DNA from: UBA7434 sp042090785
GTDB taxonomy: Bacteria > Pseudomonadota > Gammaproteobacteria > Pseudomonadales > UBA7434
Assembly (NCBI GenBank): GCA_042090785.1
Contig: JBELIP010000011.1
Coordinates: 1-64,000 of the forward strand
Length of the DNA: 64,000 nucleotides
Direction: 5' to 3'
Below the pieces are notes generated by a model, which worked only from the letters and a program-made list of their open reading frames with translations, had not been told where the DNA came from and did not search any database. Made by a program: the position numbers and the translations under genes. How positions within the stretch are numbered: position 1 is the first letter of the stretch; each line of letters starts with the position of its first letter. Below, one piece after another: positions 25,817 to 34,153 of the stretch.

Positions 25817-26743
25817 ATGAACAATATGCCTGTAAAAATTGAACAGAAAAAAATGGTAGTGTTAGTGGTTGATGACGATACGACCGCTGTCAGTGCACTT
25901 AGCCAGTTATTAAATGCCGAAGGCTTAGCTGTATTGGTAGCCTTAGAAGGGCAGCAAGCAATAACCCTTACGGAAAACATTACGCCTGATATTATTTTAA
26001 TGGATGCAAAAATGCCGGTGATGGATGGTTTTGATGCTTGTTTAGCATTAAAAGCCAACCCCGATTTAGAGCATATCCCCGTTATATTTATGACCGGATT
26101 AAGCGATACCGAGCATGTGATAAAGGGTTTTGAGGTAGGTGGTATTGATTATATTACTAAACCGATTAATCACCATGAACTGCTAGTTAGAATGCGAGCG
26201 CATTTAGCGAGTTCAAAAGCGACCATGAGTGCGAGAGAGGCTTTGGACGTATCGGGCCACTATTTATTTTCTGCCCATGCCAGTGGTGAAATTCTATGGG
26301 CTACGCCGCATGCCTATGAAGCGTTTGAGTCGATCGGTGTATCAAACGAAGCCAGCGCTCAGGCATTGGCTAAAAAAATTGCACAGTTAATTGATTCTGA
26401 AGTTAAGCCGCAGCGTGGTGTGCGTGTTGAGCAAAATGATTTATCGTTTGATATTCGTTATGTTAATCAAGTGGCCGAAGATGAATACTTATTACGGATT
26501 GTTGACCTTTTAGGTGACTCTGATACCGAAGTGCTGAAAAAAGAATTTGTACTGACCGACCGTGAATCCGAAGTGTTATCGTGGATTAGTCAGGGCAAGA
26601 CGAATAGGGAGATAGGAATTATTCTGTCTATGAGCCCAAGAACGGTGAATAAGCATTTAGAGCAAATTTATAAGAAGTTAGGTGTTGAGAACCGTACCAC
26701 AGCGGCCATTATTTCTTTGGGTGTGTTAAATAAAAACCGTTAG
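25817..26743 (+). CDS. LuxR/NarL-type response regulator
   Basis: 308 residues. N-terminal receiver domain (about 13-130) with the acidic pocket DDD (19-21), phosphoacceptor D63 (ILMDAKMPVMDG) and lysine in ITKPIN. A middle region (about 140-240) resembles no domain I can name. The C-terminal LuxR helix-turn-helix (about 246-300) reads LTDRESEVLSWISQGKTNRE, then SPRTVNKHLEQIYKKLGV. It forms a pair with the kinase 21 bases upstream and is the likely regulator of the urt and fmd-ure operons. Confidence 0.9.
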   Translation: MNNMPVKIEQKKMVVLVVDDDTTAVSALSQLLNAEGLAVLVALEGQQAITLTENITPDIILMDAKMPVMDGFDACLALKANPDLEHIPVIFMTGLSDTEHVIKGFEVGGIDYITKPINHHELLVRMRAHLASSKATMSAREALDVSGHYLFSAHASGEILWATPHAYEAFESIGVSNEASAQALAKKIAQLIDSEVKPQRGVRVEQNDLSFDIRYVNQVAEDEYLLRIVDLLGDSDTEVLKKEFVLTDRESEVLSWISQGKTNREIGIILSMSPRTVNKHLEQIYKKLGVENRTTAAIISLGVLNKNR

Positions 26744-27103
26744 GGCATCTATCTTTTGTTAAATGCTATGGCGAGAGCCGGTTAATAAGCTTGGCTTGAG
26801 CTGCTGCGAATATTTTAAAGGCTTAAAAAGTACAAAAAAAGGTGCTACGAATAAGGTGCTAAATAAGATAATAAAAAAAGCCATTAAAAAAGGCTGACAG
26901 AAGCCAGCCAAGGAGCATCATCCACTGAGATGAATAGGTTTAAACAGAAAATAAAAAAACACACTGATAAGAAAAAAGGGTTCTAAAGAAATCACTTATT
27001 TTAAAGACTTCTTGCTCAAAAAAAGTGATTTAAACGATTATCTACGGCCTATAAAGCTACACTAATAATAGGGCAATTAGGCCGTAGATATTCAATTACG
27101 CAA
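26744..27103. other. Intergenic region with inverted repeats
   Basis: 360 AT-rich bases between the 3' ends of the response regulator and the porin. No gene seen. Inverted repeats: GGCTG/CAGCC around 26890-26908; AAATCACTT (26989-26997) with AAGTGATTT (27023-27031); and the long pair at 27040-27089. These probably end the two convergent transcripts. Confidence 0.5.
27040..27089 (-). terminator. Large hairpin after the porin gene
   Basis: ATCTACGGCCT (27040-27050) and AGGCCGTAGAT (27079-27089) pair perfectly over 11 bases, with a 28-base loop. It lies 15 bases beyond the porin stop codon. No clear uridine tract follows. Confidence 0.5.
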
Positions 27104-27796
27104 TTACAATAATGGAATTGAGTATGAAGCAACAACAGTAGGCTCTGGCTCACCAAAACCGTCGTCAGAAGAAACGATAGTGCTAAAAGTAAATGCTAGG
27201 TTTTCTGATGCTGCATAAGTTACATCAAAGTGAGTTGAATCACCGGTGACTTCAGCAACGTCTACGCCTTCATCATGGAAACCTAAAGTGAAGCTAAAGT
27301 CGCCTGCAGAAGTGTCGATAGAGTAGTAGCTATAATCTTCAGTGAATGCGTAACCGCCAGTCTCGCCAGCAACATTATCTTTATAAGTTAAAGATAATGG
27401 GCCAAGACCTACATTTAATACTACTTCAGCGAAATCGCCAGGGCCTTCAGTTTCAGAGAATTGGCCAGTAGGGTAGATATAAGAAACATAAGAGATGTCA
27501 TAGCTAATGCTTTCACCAATTGAGCCACCGTAACCTGCGAATAAATCGTATTCTGTTCCAGCAGCGGTGTCGCCAGAAGAAACCCATACACCTGCGTAGA
27601 AACCGCCAGTGCTATAAACCAAATCGGCAGATAATGCTGGTGTACCTGATCCTAGCTCAAAACCACGCCATAAGTATGAAGTAGCGATCCCTGCTGATGC
27701 AGAAAGCTCGGCAGAAGCGTTAGTTGATACCATCATTCCGAAAGGTACAGTGGCTGTTAAGATAGCCGTTTTTAAAGTTTTGCTGAATTTTTTCAT
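27104..27796 (-). CDS. TorF-family putative outer-membrane porin
   Basis: 230 residues from ATG 27796. The signal peptide ends at STNASA before ELSASAG. The mature protein is a run of amphipathic beta strands rich in Y, G, S and aromatic residues: SYLWRGFELG, FYAGVWVSSGD, YDLFAGYGGS and an end in VASYSIPLL that suits outer-membrane insertion. The pattern SAGIATSYLWRGFE at the mature N-terminus matches the proteobacterial TIGR02001/TorF family (TonB- or porin-like beta barrels of unknown substrate). Its place beside the nitrogen island could mean outer-membrane passage of urea or amides; this is inference only. Confidence 0.8.
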   Translation of the reverse strand: MKKFSKTLKTAILTATVPFGMMVSTNASAELSASAGIATSYLWRGFELGSGTPALSADLVYSTGGFYAGVWVSSGDTAAGTEYDLFAGYGGSIGESISYDISYVSYIYPTGQFSETEGPGDFAEVVLNVGLGPLSLTYKDNVAGETGGYAFTEDYSYYSIDTSAGDFSFTLGFHDEGVDVAEVTGDSTHFDVTYAASENLAFTFSTIVSSDDGFGEPEPTVVASYSIPLL

Positions 27797-28199
27797 AGTG
27801 TTAGTTCCCCACAAAGGTAAGTTATTTAATCGCGATAACGGTGTAATAACTGGTTCAAATAGAGTTGTTTATATTCAACAAATGTTTGAAACCAATTAAA
27901 TAACCGATGGGGAGAATTTTAGGGAATAGGGGTATATTTCCTATTCGCTTTAAGCACTAGCGGTATACGTTAAATGACGCATGTGGGTATTTTGGGGTTT
28001 TGTTAATTTTGTCTTAAAGCCTTTGTTTATCGGGGTTAGCGGTGATTTGGGAGTGGTTTTGTTGGCGTATGAAGTGGTGTTTTTGGATTGTTAATTTTTC
28101 TCTTTTTGGTGGAGGAGGTGTTTTTGGTTGGCTAGGTTCATAGTCAAAATCGTCGGGCAACCCTCGACTATCTTTTGACTTTGTCTGTGAACGCAATCA

Positions 28200-28685
28200 T
28201 CACCCCTTATCCCTAACCGGCACCACCAACGTCTCCTTAATCTGCTCCATAACCACAAAACTCGTACAATCTTTAAGATTAGGCAGGTTCAATAACGTCT
28301 CACCATAAAACTCCCGATAAGCCGCCATATCCGCCACGCGCGCTTTTATTAAATAGTCGAAGCTACCCGACAATAAATAACACTCCTGAACCTCCGACAA
28401 TTTTTCTGCCGCTTTACGAAAATCCTCAAACACTGATTTTGATGTTCGGTGCAGACTCACCTGTACAAACACAACTAATGCCGCATCTAAATATTCAGGA
28501 TTAATTGAAGCGCTATACCCCTGAATAATACCCTCACGCTCTAACTTTTTAACCCTTTCCATACAGGGCGTGGCACTTAAGCCCACCTGCCGAGAAAGCG
28601 CTGCATAAGAAATGCGGCCGTCTTTTTGTAATACACGCAATATATTTTTATCTATGGTGCTTAACTCTTTAGATCGCTGAGTCAT
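28200..28685 (-). CDS. lrp: Leucine-responsive regulatory protein Lrp
   Basis: 161 residues. N-terminal winged helix-turn-helix (about 10-60: ISYAALSRQVGLSATPCMERVKKLE) and C-terminal RAM ligand-binding domain with the amino-acid-binding GSFDYLIKARV. Length and sequence fit the global Lrp of Gammaproteobacteria more than the narrower AsnC paralogues. Divergent from alanine dehydrogenase, a frequent pairing in which Lrp activates ald in response to alanine. Confidence 0.9.
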   Translation of the reverse strand: MTQRSKELSTIDKNILRVLQKDGRISYAALSRQVGLSATPCMERVKKLEREGIIQGYSASINPEYLDAALVVFVQVSLHRTSKSVFEDFRKAAEKLSEVQECYLLSGSFDYLIKARVADMAAYREFYGETLLNLPNLKDCTSFVVMEQIKETLVVPVRDKG

Positions 28686-28715
28686 TGTCGTATTCCTGCC
28701 AGATAGCCAAAAAAT

Positions 28716-28820
28716 CAGTTTATTGGTGGTTTGACCGAAGTCTTGGCAAAGGAATCCTCTGATTTTGTAAAAATATAAGTTTATTCAACTACTCAATTGC
28801 CAATCTAGGCAAGGAATCAC
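28716..28820. promoter_or_regulatory. Lrp-type control region with diverged 44-bp repeats
   Basis: Two imperfect direct repeats of about 44 bases (28716-28759 and 28777-28820), 61 bases apart. They share AGTTTATT at the left end and GGCAA(A)GGAATC at the right. They lie between the divergent lrp and ald starts and are candidate binding sites for the Lrp octamer, which wraps several spaced sites. Confidence 0.5.
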
Positions 28821-28889
28821 GTTTTAGCCTTTCTTATAATTAAGACCGTTTTATTACTGATTAAAGAGTTAATGGAAGAGGTGGTGGTG

Positions 28890-30014
28890 ATGTTAATTGG
28901 CGTTCCTAAGGAAATTAAAAATCATGAATACCGTATAGGATTAACACCCGGCGGTGTTCGCGAGCTGGTGGTTAACGGTCATGAGGTTATTGTTGAAAAC
29001 AATGGCGGTGCTGCTATTGGTTTTAGTAATGATGAGTATATTGCCGCCGGCGCAAAAATTATTGATAGCGCAGAAGCTATTTTTGCCACGGCGGATATGA
29101 TTATCAAAGTGAAAGAGCCGCAGCCTAACGAATGCAAAATGTTACGCGCGAATCAAATACTGTTTACCTATTTACACTTAGCACCCGACCCAAAGCAAAC
29201 TGAGCTGTTAGTTAACTCTGGGGCAACGTGCATTGCCTATGAAACGGTCACCGATAATCATGGCGGTTTACCTTTGTTAGCGCCAATGTCAGAAGTCGCG
29301 GGGCGCATGTCTATTCAGGCGGGCGCTCACCACTTGGAAAAAGCGCAAGGCGGCTTAGGCAGTTTACTTGGTGGCGTGCCGGGAGTTGCGCCTGCAAAGG
29401 TTTTGGTTATTGGCGGCGGAGTTGTGGGTGCGCAGGCGGCTAGAATGGCGGTGGGTATGGGGGCTGATGTGACGATATTAGATCGCTCACTACCTCGTTT
29501 ACGGCAATTGGATGAGGAGTTTTTAGGCCGGTTACGTTGCATTTATTCCACGGCAGAATCGATTGAGCAATATGCTTTAGAAGCTGATTTAGTGATTGGT
29601 GCGGTGTTAATTCCTGGTGCTGCGGCACCTAAGTTATTGACCAGAGCAATTATCAATAAGATGAAGAAGGGGGCTGTCGTCGTCGATGTGGCTATTGATC
29701 AAGGAGGCTGTTTTGAAACGTCGATGGCAACAACGCATGAGGCACCCACTTATATTGTTGATGGTGTGGTTCACTACTGTGTCGCTAATATGCCCGGCGG
29801 TGTCGCGCGAACGTCAACCATGGCATTAACTAATGCCACGTTACCTTTTGCTTTGGCGCTGGCTAATAAAGGTGTTAAACAAGCATTGTTAGATGACTCG
29901 CATTTGCTTAATGGTTTAAACGTGCATCAGGGTAGGGTTACTTATAAGGCCGTCGCTGATGTCTTGTCTTATGACTACGGAAATCCCAAAGAGCTATTGC
30001 TGGCTGCAGGTTAA
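28890..30014 (+). CDS. ald: Alanine dehydrogenase
   Basis: NAD-dependent enzyme that interconverts L-alanine with pyruvate and ammonia. 374 residues from ATG 28890 (MLIGVPKEIKNHEYRIGLTP), preceded by GGAAGAGG; an ATG 18 bases upstream is in frame but gives a non-family extension. Substrate and catalytic residues fall at the family positions: R15, K75 (KVKEP) and H96 (YLHLAPD). The Rossmann motif is GGGVVG, and MPGGVARTST is also present. Together with the lrp gene next to it this is an alanine-catabolism unit. Confidence 0.96.
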   Translation: MLIGVPKEIKNHEYRIGLTPGGVRELVVNGHEVIVENNGGAAIGFSNDEYIAAGAKIIDSAEAIFATADMIIKVKEPQPNECKMLRANQILFTYLHLAPDPKQTELLVNSGATCIAYETVTDNHGGLPLLAPMSEVAGRMSIQAGAHHLEKAQGGLGSLLGGVPGVAPAKVLVIGGGVVGAQAARMAVGMGADVTILDRSLPRLRQLDEEFLGRLRCIYSTAESIEQYALEADLVIGAVLIPGAAAPKLLTRAIINKMKKGAVVVDVAIDQGGCFETSMATTHEAPTYIVDGVVHYCVANMPGGVARTSTMALTNATLPFALALANKGVKQALLDDSHLLNGLNVHQGRVTYKAVADVLSYDYGNPKELLLAAG

Positions 30015-30056
30015 ACATTGATTGTTTGAGTGGATTGATAAACGTATATGTGCTGA

Positions 30057-30191
30057 GATGCGAATTCGATTGGTTTGGTATTAGTGCTGGGAATGCTAAT
30101 AGGAACGATATTTACATTGATCGTTTTACCTTCTGTTTATATATTACTCGGCAAAGAATACACCGAGCAGGAATTAGCTGCCGAAATGTAA
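30057..30191 (+). pseudogene. C-terminal remnant of an RND efflux pump
   Basis: A 44-codon frame (preceded by an in-frame TGA at 30054) reads SIGLVLVLGMLIGTIFTLIV, then LPSVYILLGKEYTEQELAAEM and stop. This is the last transmembrane helix and tail of an AcrB/MexF-like resistance-nodulation-division transporter. Nothing else of the ~1000-residue gene remains between ald and the MFS gene. It is a deletion scar, with no start codon and no function expected. Confidence 0.75.
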
Positions 30192-30226
30192 ATACTTATA
30201 GTTTATTCAGTTTAGGGCGTTAGATT

Positions 30227-31399
30227 TTGATAAAAAAAACATGGCAAACGCCGACCAATTTATTGCTGTTAATGTCAATTGCACTACCAATTGCTTTTGC
30301 AACATGGATGGCGCTGCTTAACAATTTCGTTATTGAGCGTGCAGCCTTTACGGGTGCAGAAATTGGCATGCTACAAAGCATTCGTGAAATCCCTGGGTTT
30401 TTAGCATTTACAGCGGTGCTGATTCTATTGTTGGTTAAAGAGCAAACGTTTGCCTATGTTGCTTTGGCGATGATGGGCATTGGTGTGGCACTCACGGGCT
30501 ATTTTCCCTCTATTGTTGGGCTTTATCTCACCACATTCATAATGTCTACCGGGTTTCATTATTTTGAAACCATAAAACAATCGTTATCGTTGCAGTGGTT
30601 ATCTAAAGACGAAGCGCCAGCTGCCTTGGGTAAGATGATTGCTTATGGCTCTATGGCGTCACTGCTTGTTTATAGTAGCTTATGGCTTTCTGAACGCTTT
30701 TTTTCTTTATCATTTGAAACGCTTTATGTAATTGGTGGCGGCACTTGCGTATTGCTAGTGTTGCTAATGTGGTTGGCGTTTCCAAAGTTCACCAGTAATA
30801 CGGTGCAGCGCAAGCATTTATTAATGCGTAAACGTTACTGGCTTTATTATGCGCTAACGTTTATGAGCGGGGCGCGCCGACAAATATTTGTGGTGTTTGC
30901 TGGCTTTTTAATGGTAGAGAAATTCGGCTACAGTGTCAGTGATATTGCGGCGCTGTATTTGGTGAATCATTTATTTAATTGGGCGTTTGCTGCAAAAATT
31001 GGTGCGTGGGTTGGGCGTGTGGGTGAGCGTCGTGCACTAACATTTGAATACTGTGGATTAATTTTTGTGTTTACCGCTTACGCTTTTGTTTCTGATGCTA
31101 AATGGGCGGCGGCACTGTATATACTAGATCACTTATTTTTTTCGTTAGCTATTGCTATTAAGACGTATTTTCAAAAGATTGCTGACCCCGCTGATATGGC
31201 ATCGACGGCAGGTGTTGCCTTTACTATTAACCATATTGCGGCAGTGGTTATTCCGGTTGTTTTTGGTTTGATATGGCTTGTATCACCAGCGGCGGTATTC
31301 TTAATGGGTACAGCTATGGTGGTTGTTAGCTTGATACTTGCCCGTAATATTCCAGTAAGCCCTTCTGAGGGTAATGAAGTGCTTGTCGGTAAGGTTTAA
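30227..31399 (+). CDS. MFS transporter, function unknown
   Basis: 390 residues with about 12 hydrophobic segments, so an inner-membrane major facilitator protein. The central loop (about 195-215) is basic (VQRKHLLMRKRYW) and the second half begins LTFMSGARRQIFVVFAGFLMVEKFGYS. I cannot assign a substrate. The start is TTG 30227 with AGGGCG 10 bases before it; the next Met (residue 17) would cut into helix 1. It follows the RND remnant and precedes an SDR and a patatin-like gene on the same strand. Confidence 0.75.
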   Translation: MIKKTWQTPTNLLLLMSIALPIAFATWMALLNNFVIERAAFTGAEIGMLQSIREIPGFLAFTAVLILLLVKEQTFAYVALAMMGIGVALTGYFPSIVGLYLTTFIMSTGFHYFETIKQSLSLQWLSKDEAPAALGKMIAYGSMASLLVYSSLWLSERFFSLSFETLYVIGGGTCVLLVLLMWLAFPKFTSNTVQRKHLLMRKRYWLYYALTFMSGARRQIFVVFAGFLMVEKFGYSVSDIAALYLVNHLFNWAFAAKIGAWVGRVGERRALTFEYCGLIFVFTAYAFVSDAKWAAALYILDHLFFSLAIAIKTYFQKIADPADMASTAGVAFTINHIAAVVIPVVFGLIWLVSPAAVFLMGTAMVVVSLILARNIPVSPSEGNEVLVGKV

Positions 31400-31603
31400 A
31401 CCTATTGCTGTGTAAGTCTATAATAAGTTAACTTTGATAATGATAATAAAACCATTCGATTAAACTATGGTATTTGCCCTTTGTTAGAAATGACTGCATG
31501 ATTGGCTAACTAGCGATAAATTAATAAATTGCAGGCATGAGTCTGTGGCTAAAAAACGAATAAAAAGCGGCTAAAAAAGCGGCAAAAAAAATGGCAATTT
31601 AAT

Positions 31604-32386
31604 ATGACTAAAAAAACCGTTGTTATTACAGGTGCAAGCAGTGGTCTTGGTAAGGCGACAGCGTTGGCGTTTTCGCGTCAGGGTTGGTGGGTTGCTATAG
31701 CCGATATTAACCAAGCACGTGGCGATGAAGTGGTTGCACAAATTGAGGCCTTAGGAGGCCAAGCCTTTTACCAGCACTGTGATGTGAGTAAGGGCGAAGA
31801 TATACAAGCACTTAATGATCGCTGCTTAACCGTTTGGGGTAAAACCGATGTGCTGATTAATAATGCCGGCATTGTTTCGGCGTTAGGCGCAATTGATCGT
31901 GTCCCCTTGGAAGAATGGCAGCGAGCCTTTGATATTAATGTTATGGGCGTTGTTAAAGGCTGCGCTACGTTTGCGCGTACCTTTAAAGAGCAGGGCAGCG
32001 GCCATATTGTTAACATTGCTTCAATTGCTGGGCTTCTGACTATTCCTGGCATGACAAGCTATAGTGCGTCTAAAGCTGCGGTGGTTTCTCTGTCAGAAGC
32101 GTTGCGCGTGGAGTTAAAGTCTAAAAATATTGGTGTTACGGTTGTTTGCCCGAGTTTGTTTAAAACCAATTTATCAGAATCGTTAATGAATGCGAAAGAA
32201 GGACAGCAAGCGTTAATTGATCACGCCATGGATAAATCAACGCTAACTGCCGAAGACATTGCCGCGTTAATATTTAAAGCGGTTAAAAAGAATCAGTTTA
32301 TGTTATTGCCGCATAAGGAAACTTGGTTGCAATGGGGTTTAAAGCGATTGTCGCCTCGTCTTTATCGGTGGGTTTTAACGCGTTAA
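31604..32386 (+). CDS. Short-chain dehydrogenase/reductase
   Basis: 260 residues, classical SDR. Cofactor motif TGASSGLG (9-16), NNAG (86-89), and catalytic S140, Y153 and K157 (YSASK). D34 after the second strand (IADINQ) suggests NAD(H) preference. The C-terminal 40 residues (MLLPHKETWLQWGLKRLSPRLYRWVL) form an amphipathic extension that may touch membrane. Substrate unknown. The next gene is a patatin-like lipase 24 bases on, so a lipid or fatty-alcohol substrate is plausible. Confidence 0.85.
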   Translation: MTKKTVVITGASSGLGKATALAFSRQGWWVAIADINQARGDEVVAQIEALGGQAFYQHCDVSKGEDIQALNDRCLTVWGKTDVLINNAGIVSALGAIDRVPLEEWQRAFDINVMGVVKGCATFARTFKEQGSGHIVNIASIAGLLTIPGMTSYSASKAAVVSLSEALRVELKSKNIGVTVVCPSLFKTNLSESLMNAKEGQQALIDHAMDKSTLTAEDIAALIFKAVKKNQFMLLPHKETWLQWGLKRLSPRLYRWVLTR

Positions 32387-32410
32387 TTATTGGCGCAATT
32401 AATTATTACT

Positions 32411-33484
32411 ATGAATACACTTAAAATTTTAGCAGGCGCTAGTGCGTACCAACATATACGAGAAAATGGATTGTCTCCACAAGACGTGAGCGCTATTTTT
32501 GGTGCGTCAGGTGCGGCTAAATGGTTAACTATTTATGGTTTAGATAAAGCCATTTTTTCTGAATGGCTACTTAATAGTCATCAACCTATTGATTTGTTTG
32601 GTACCTCGGTTGGCGCTTTTAAATTGGCCGCTGCGGCTCAAAACAACCCCGCTGAAGCCATGACTCAATTGGCTAATGCGTATATTGCTCAATTTTACGG
32701 TGATGATATATCTGTAGAAAAAGTGGGTATAGAGACACGCCGAATACTTGATGCGTTTTTAACTGAAGACCGTGTTGCTGAGATTTTATCGAGTTCGCGA
32801 TTTAATTATCATTGTGCGAGTGTGCGTTGTAATGGACTATTAGCGAGTAGCAATATCACGCTACAAAAAATAGCCATGATTAATGCTTTTTTTGCGGCCC
32901 TTTTAAGTCGTAATAATCTTCGTAATACCTTTGAGCGCACCGTTTTTTATACGGGTTCACCGGTTAACGATTTGATTGGCGCGGATCAATTTACGACGCG
33001 TCGAGTTGCCTTAACGGCCGAAAGTTTTATTCCTGCTGTTTTATCCTCGGGTTCAATCCCTGCTGTAATGCGTGGAATCACTGATATAACTGGAGCCGAG
33101 CCGGGTGTTTATCGCGATGGTGGTTTGCTCGACTATCATCCACTGCCCAGTAATATTGGTGAGATTAAGCAAGGCTTGGTGTTATATCCGCACTTTTACA
33201 CGCATTTAACTGAAGGCTGGTTTGATAAATTTACGCCGTGGCGAAAAGTGCAAGCGCAGCAATTGACGAATACGGTTATTGTTGGGCCGAGCGACGCGTT
33301 TGTGCAATCCTTGCCGGGTGGAAAAATTCCTGATAGACAAGATTTTTATCACTTTAAACATAATGATAGCGAGCGAGTTCGTCGTTGGACAGAGGTGAAA
33401 GACCACAGCTGTGAGTTGGGCGAGGCGTTTATGCGTTTGGCGGAGTCGGGTGATATAGCGAAAGTGGTTGAGCTTGTTAGCTAG
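32411..33484 (+). CDS. Patatin-like phospholipase
   Basis: 357 residues from ATG 32411; a TTG at 32390 is an alternative and neither has a clear ribosome binding site. Patatin features: the oxyanion loop IFGASGAAKW, nucleophile elbow GTSVGAF and the catalytic aspartate in YRDGGLLDYH. These make a Ser-Asp dyad lipid acyl hydrolase. No signal peptide, so cytoplasmic or exported by another route. It is likely co-transcribed with the SDR upstream. Confidence 0.85.
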   Translation: MNTLKILAGASAYQHIRENGLSPQDVSAIFGASGAAKWLTIYGLDKAIFSEWLLNSHQPIDLFGTSVGAFKLAAAAQNNPAEAMTQLANAYIAQFYGDDISVEKVGIETRRILDAFLTEDRVAEILSSSRFNYHCASVRCNGLLASSNITLQKIAMINAFFAALLSRNNLRNTFERTVFYTGSPVNDLIGADQFTTRRVALTAESFIPAVLSSGSIPAVMRGITDITGAEPGVYRDGGLLDYHPLPSNIGEIKQGLVLYPHFYTHLTEGWFDKFTPWRKVQAQQLTNTVIVGPSDAFVQSLPGGKIPDRQDFYHFKHNDSERVRRWTEVKDHSCELGEAFMRLAESGDIAKVVELVS

Positions 33485-33610
33485 TTTTTACCTGTTAAGA
33501 AAAACACTTTCCTCAATGGTATTAACTCGTCAAAAAGAATCACTTATTTCTCTTGCTATTAAAGTAAACTATCTCTAACAATTGAGTGCAGCCTATTCTT
33601 GGAAGTCTTT

Positions 33611-34135
33611 ATGACCAATAATGATATTTTACGCCGCGTACGCTATATCTTCGATTTTAACGATAAGAAGATGATAGCGATGTTTAGCCATGCCGGCTGT
33701 GAGGTGACGCGTGAGCAAGTGAGTGCTTGGTTGAAGAAAGATGATGACCCTGACTATAAAAGCTGTAGTGATACGCTAATGGCGACTTTTTTGAATGGTT
33801 TAATTATTGAAAAACGTGGTAAGCGCGATGGTGATCAACCCGTGCCAGAAAAAAAGCTGAATAATAATATTATTTTTATGAAGCTTAAGATTGCTTTAAA
33901 TATGAAAGCAGAAGATGTGCTGCATACGCTTAGCTTGGCTGGCTTTCGTTTAGGTAAGCATGAGCTCAGTGCGTTTTTTCGTAAGGCCGATCATAAGCAT
34001 TTTCGCCAATGCAAAGACCAAGTGCTGCGTAACTTTTTGCAAGGCTTGCAATTAGAGTTGCGTAAGAGTGAGGGTGAGGGTAATGGTAAGGATGAAAAAG
34101 TGCCCGCCGATTTTGCATGGCAATCACAATCTTAG
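33611..34135 (+). CDS. DUF1456 (YehS-like) protein
   Basis: 174 residues from ATG 33611, with GGAAG 5 bases ahead. Two copies of the YehS helical repeat are visible: MTNNDILRRVRYIFDFNDKKMIAMF with EVTREQVSAWLKKDDDPDY and CSDTLMATFLNGLI, then IIFMKLKIALNMKAEDVLHTL with LGKHELSAFFRKADHKHFRQ and DQVLRNFLQGL. Widely conserved in Gammaproteobacteria; biochemical function unknown to me. Confidence 0.9.
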   Translation: MTNNDILRRVRYIFDFNDKKMIAMFSHAGCEVTREQVSAWLKKDDDPDYKSCSDTLMATFLNGLIIEKRGKRDGDQPVPEKKLNNNIIFMKLKIALNMKAEDVLHTLSLAGFRLGKHELSAFFRKADHKHFRQCKDQVLRNFLQGLQLELRKSEGEGNGKDEKVPADFAWQSQS

Positions 34136-34153
34136 CTGAGTGGTTTATAGTCG

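Noticed and set aside
28014..28196. 60-codon minus-strand frame just after lrp, with a PPPP stretch
   Set aside because: It needs a TTG start with no ribosome binding site, is low in complexity and resembles nothing known. It could be a real small gene but support is too thin.
30026..30223. 65-codon open frame after ald
   Set aside because: It is in a different frame from the RND C-terminal remnant on the same strand. Its protein has no recognisable features, while the other frame clearly reads as a transporter tail.
31436..31447. GATAATGATAAT as a Fur box before the SDR gene
   Set aside because: Only two of the three hexamers are present and the rest does not match; the neighbouring genes show no iron link.
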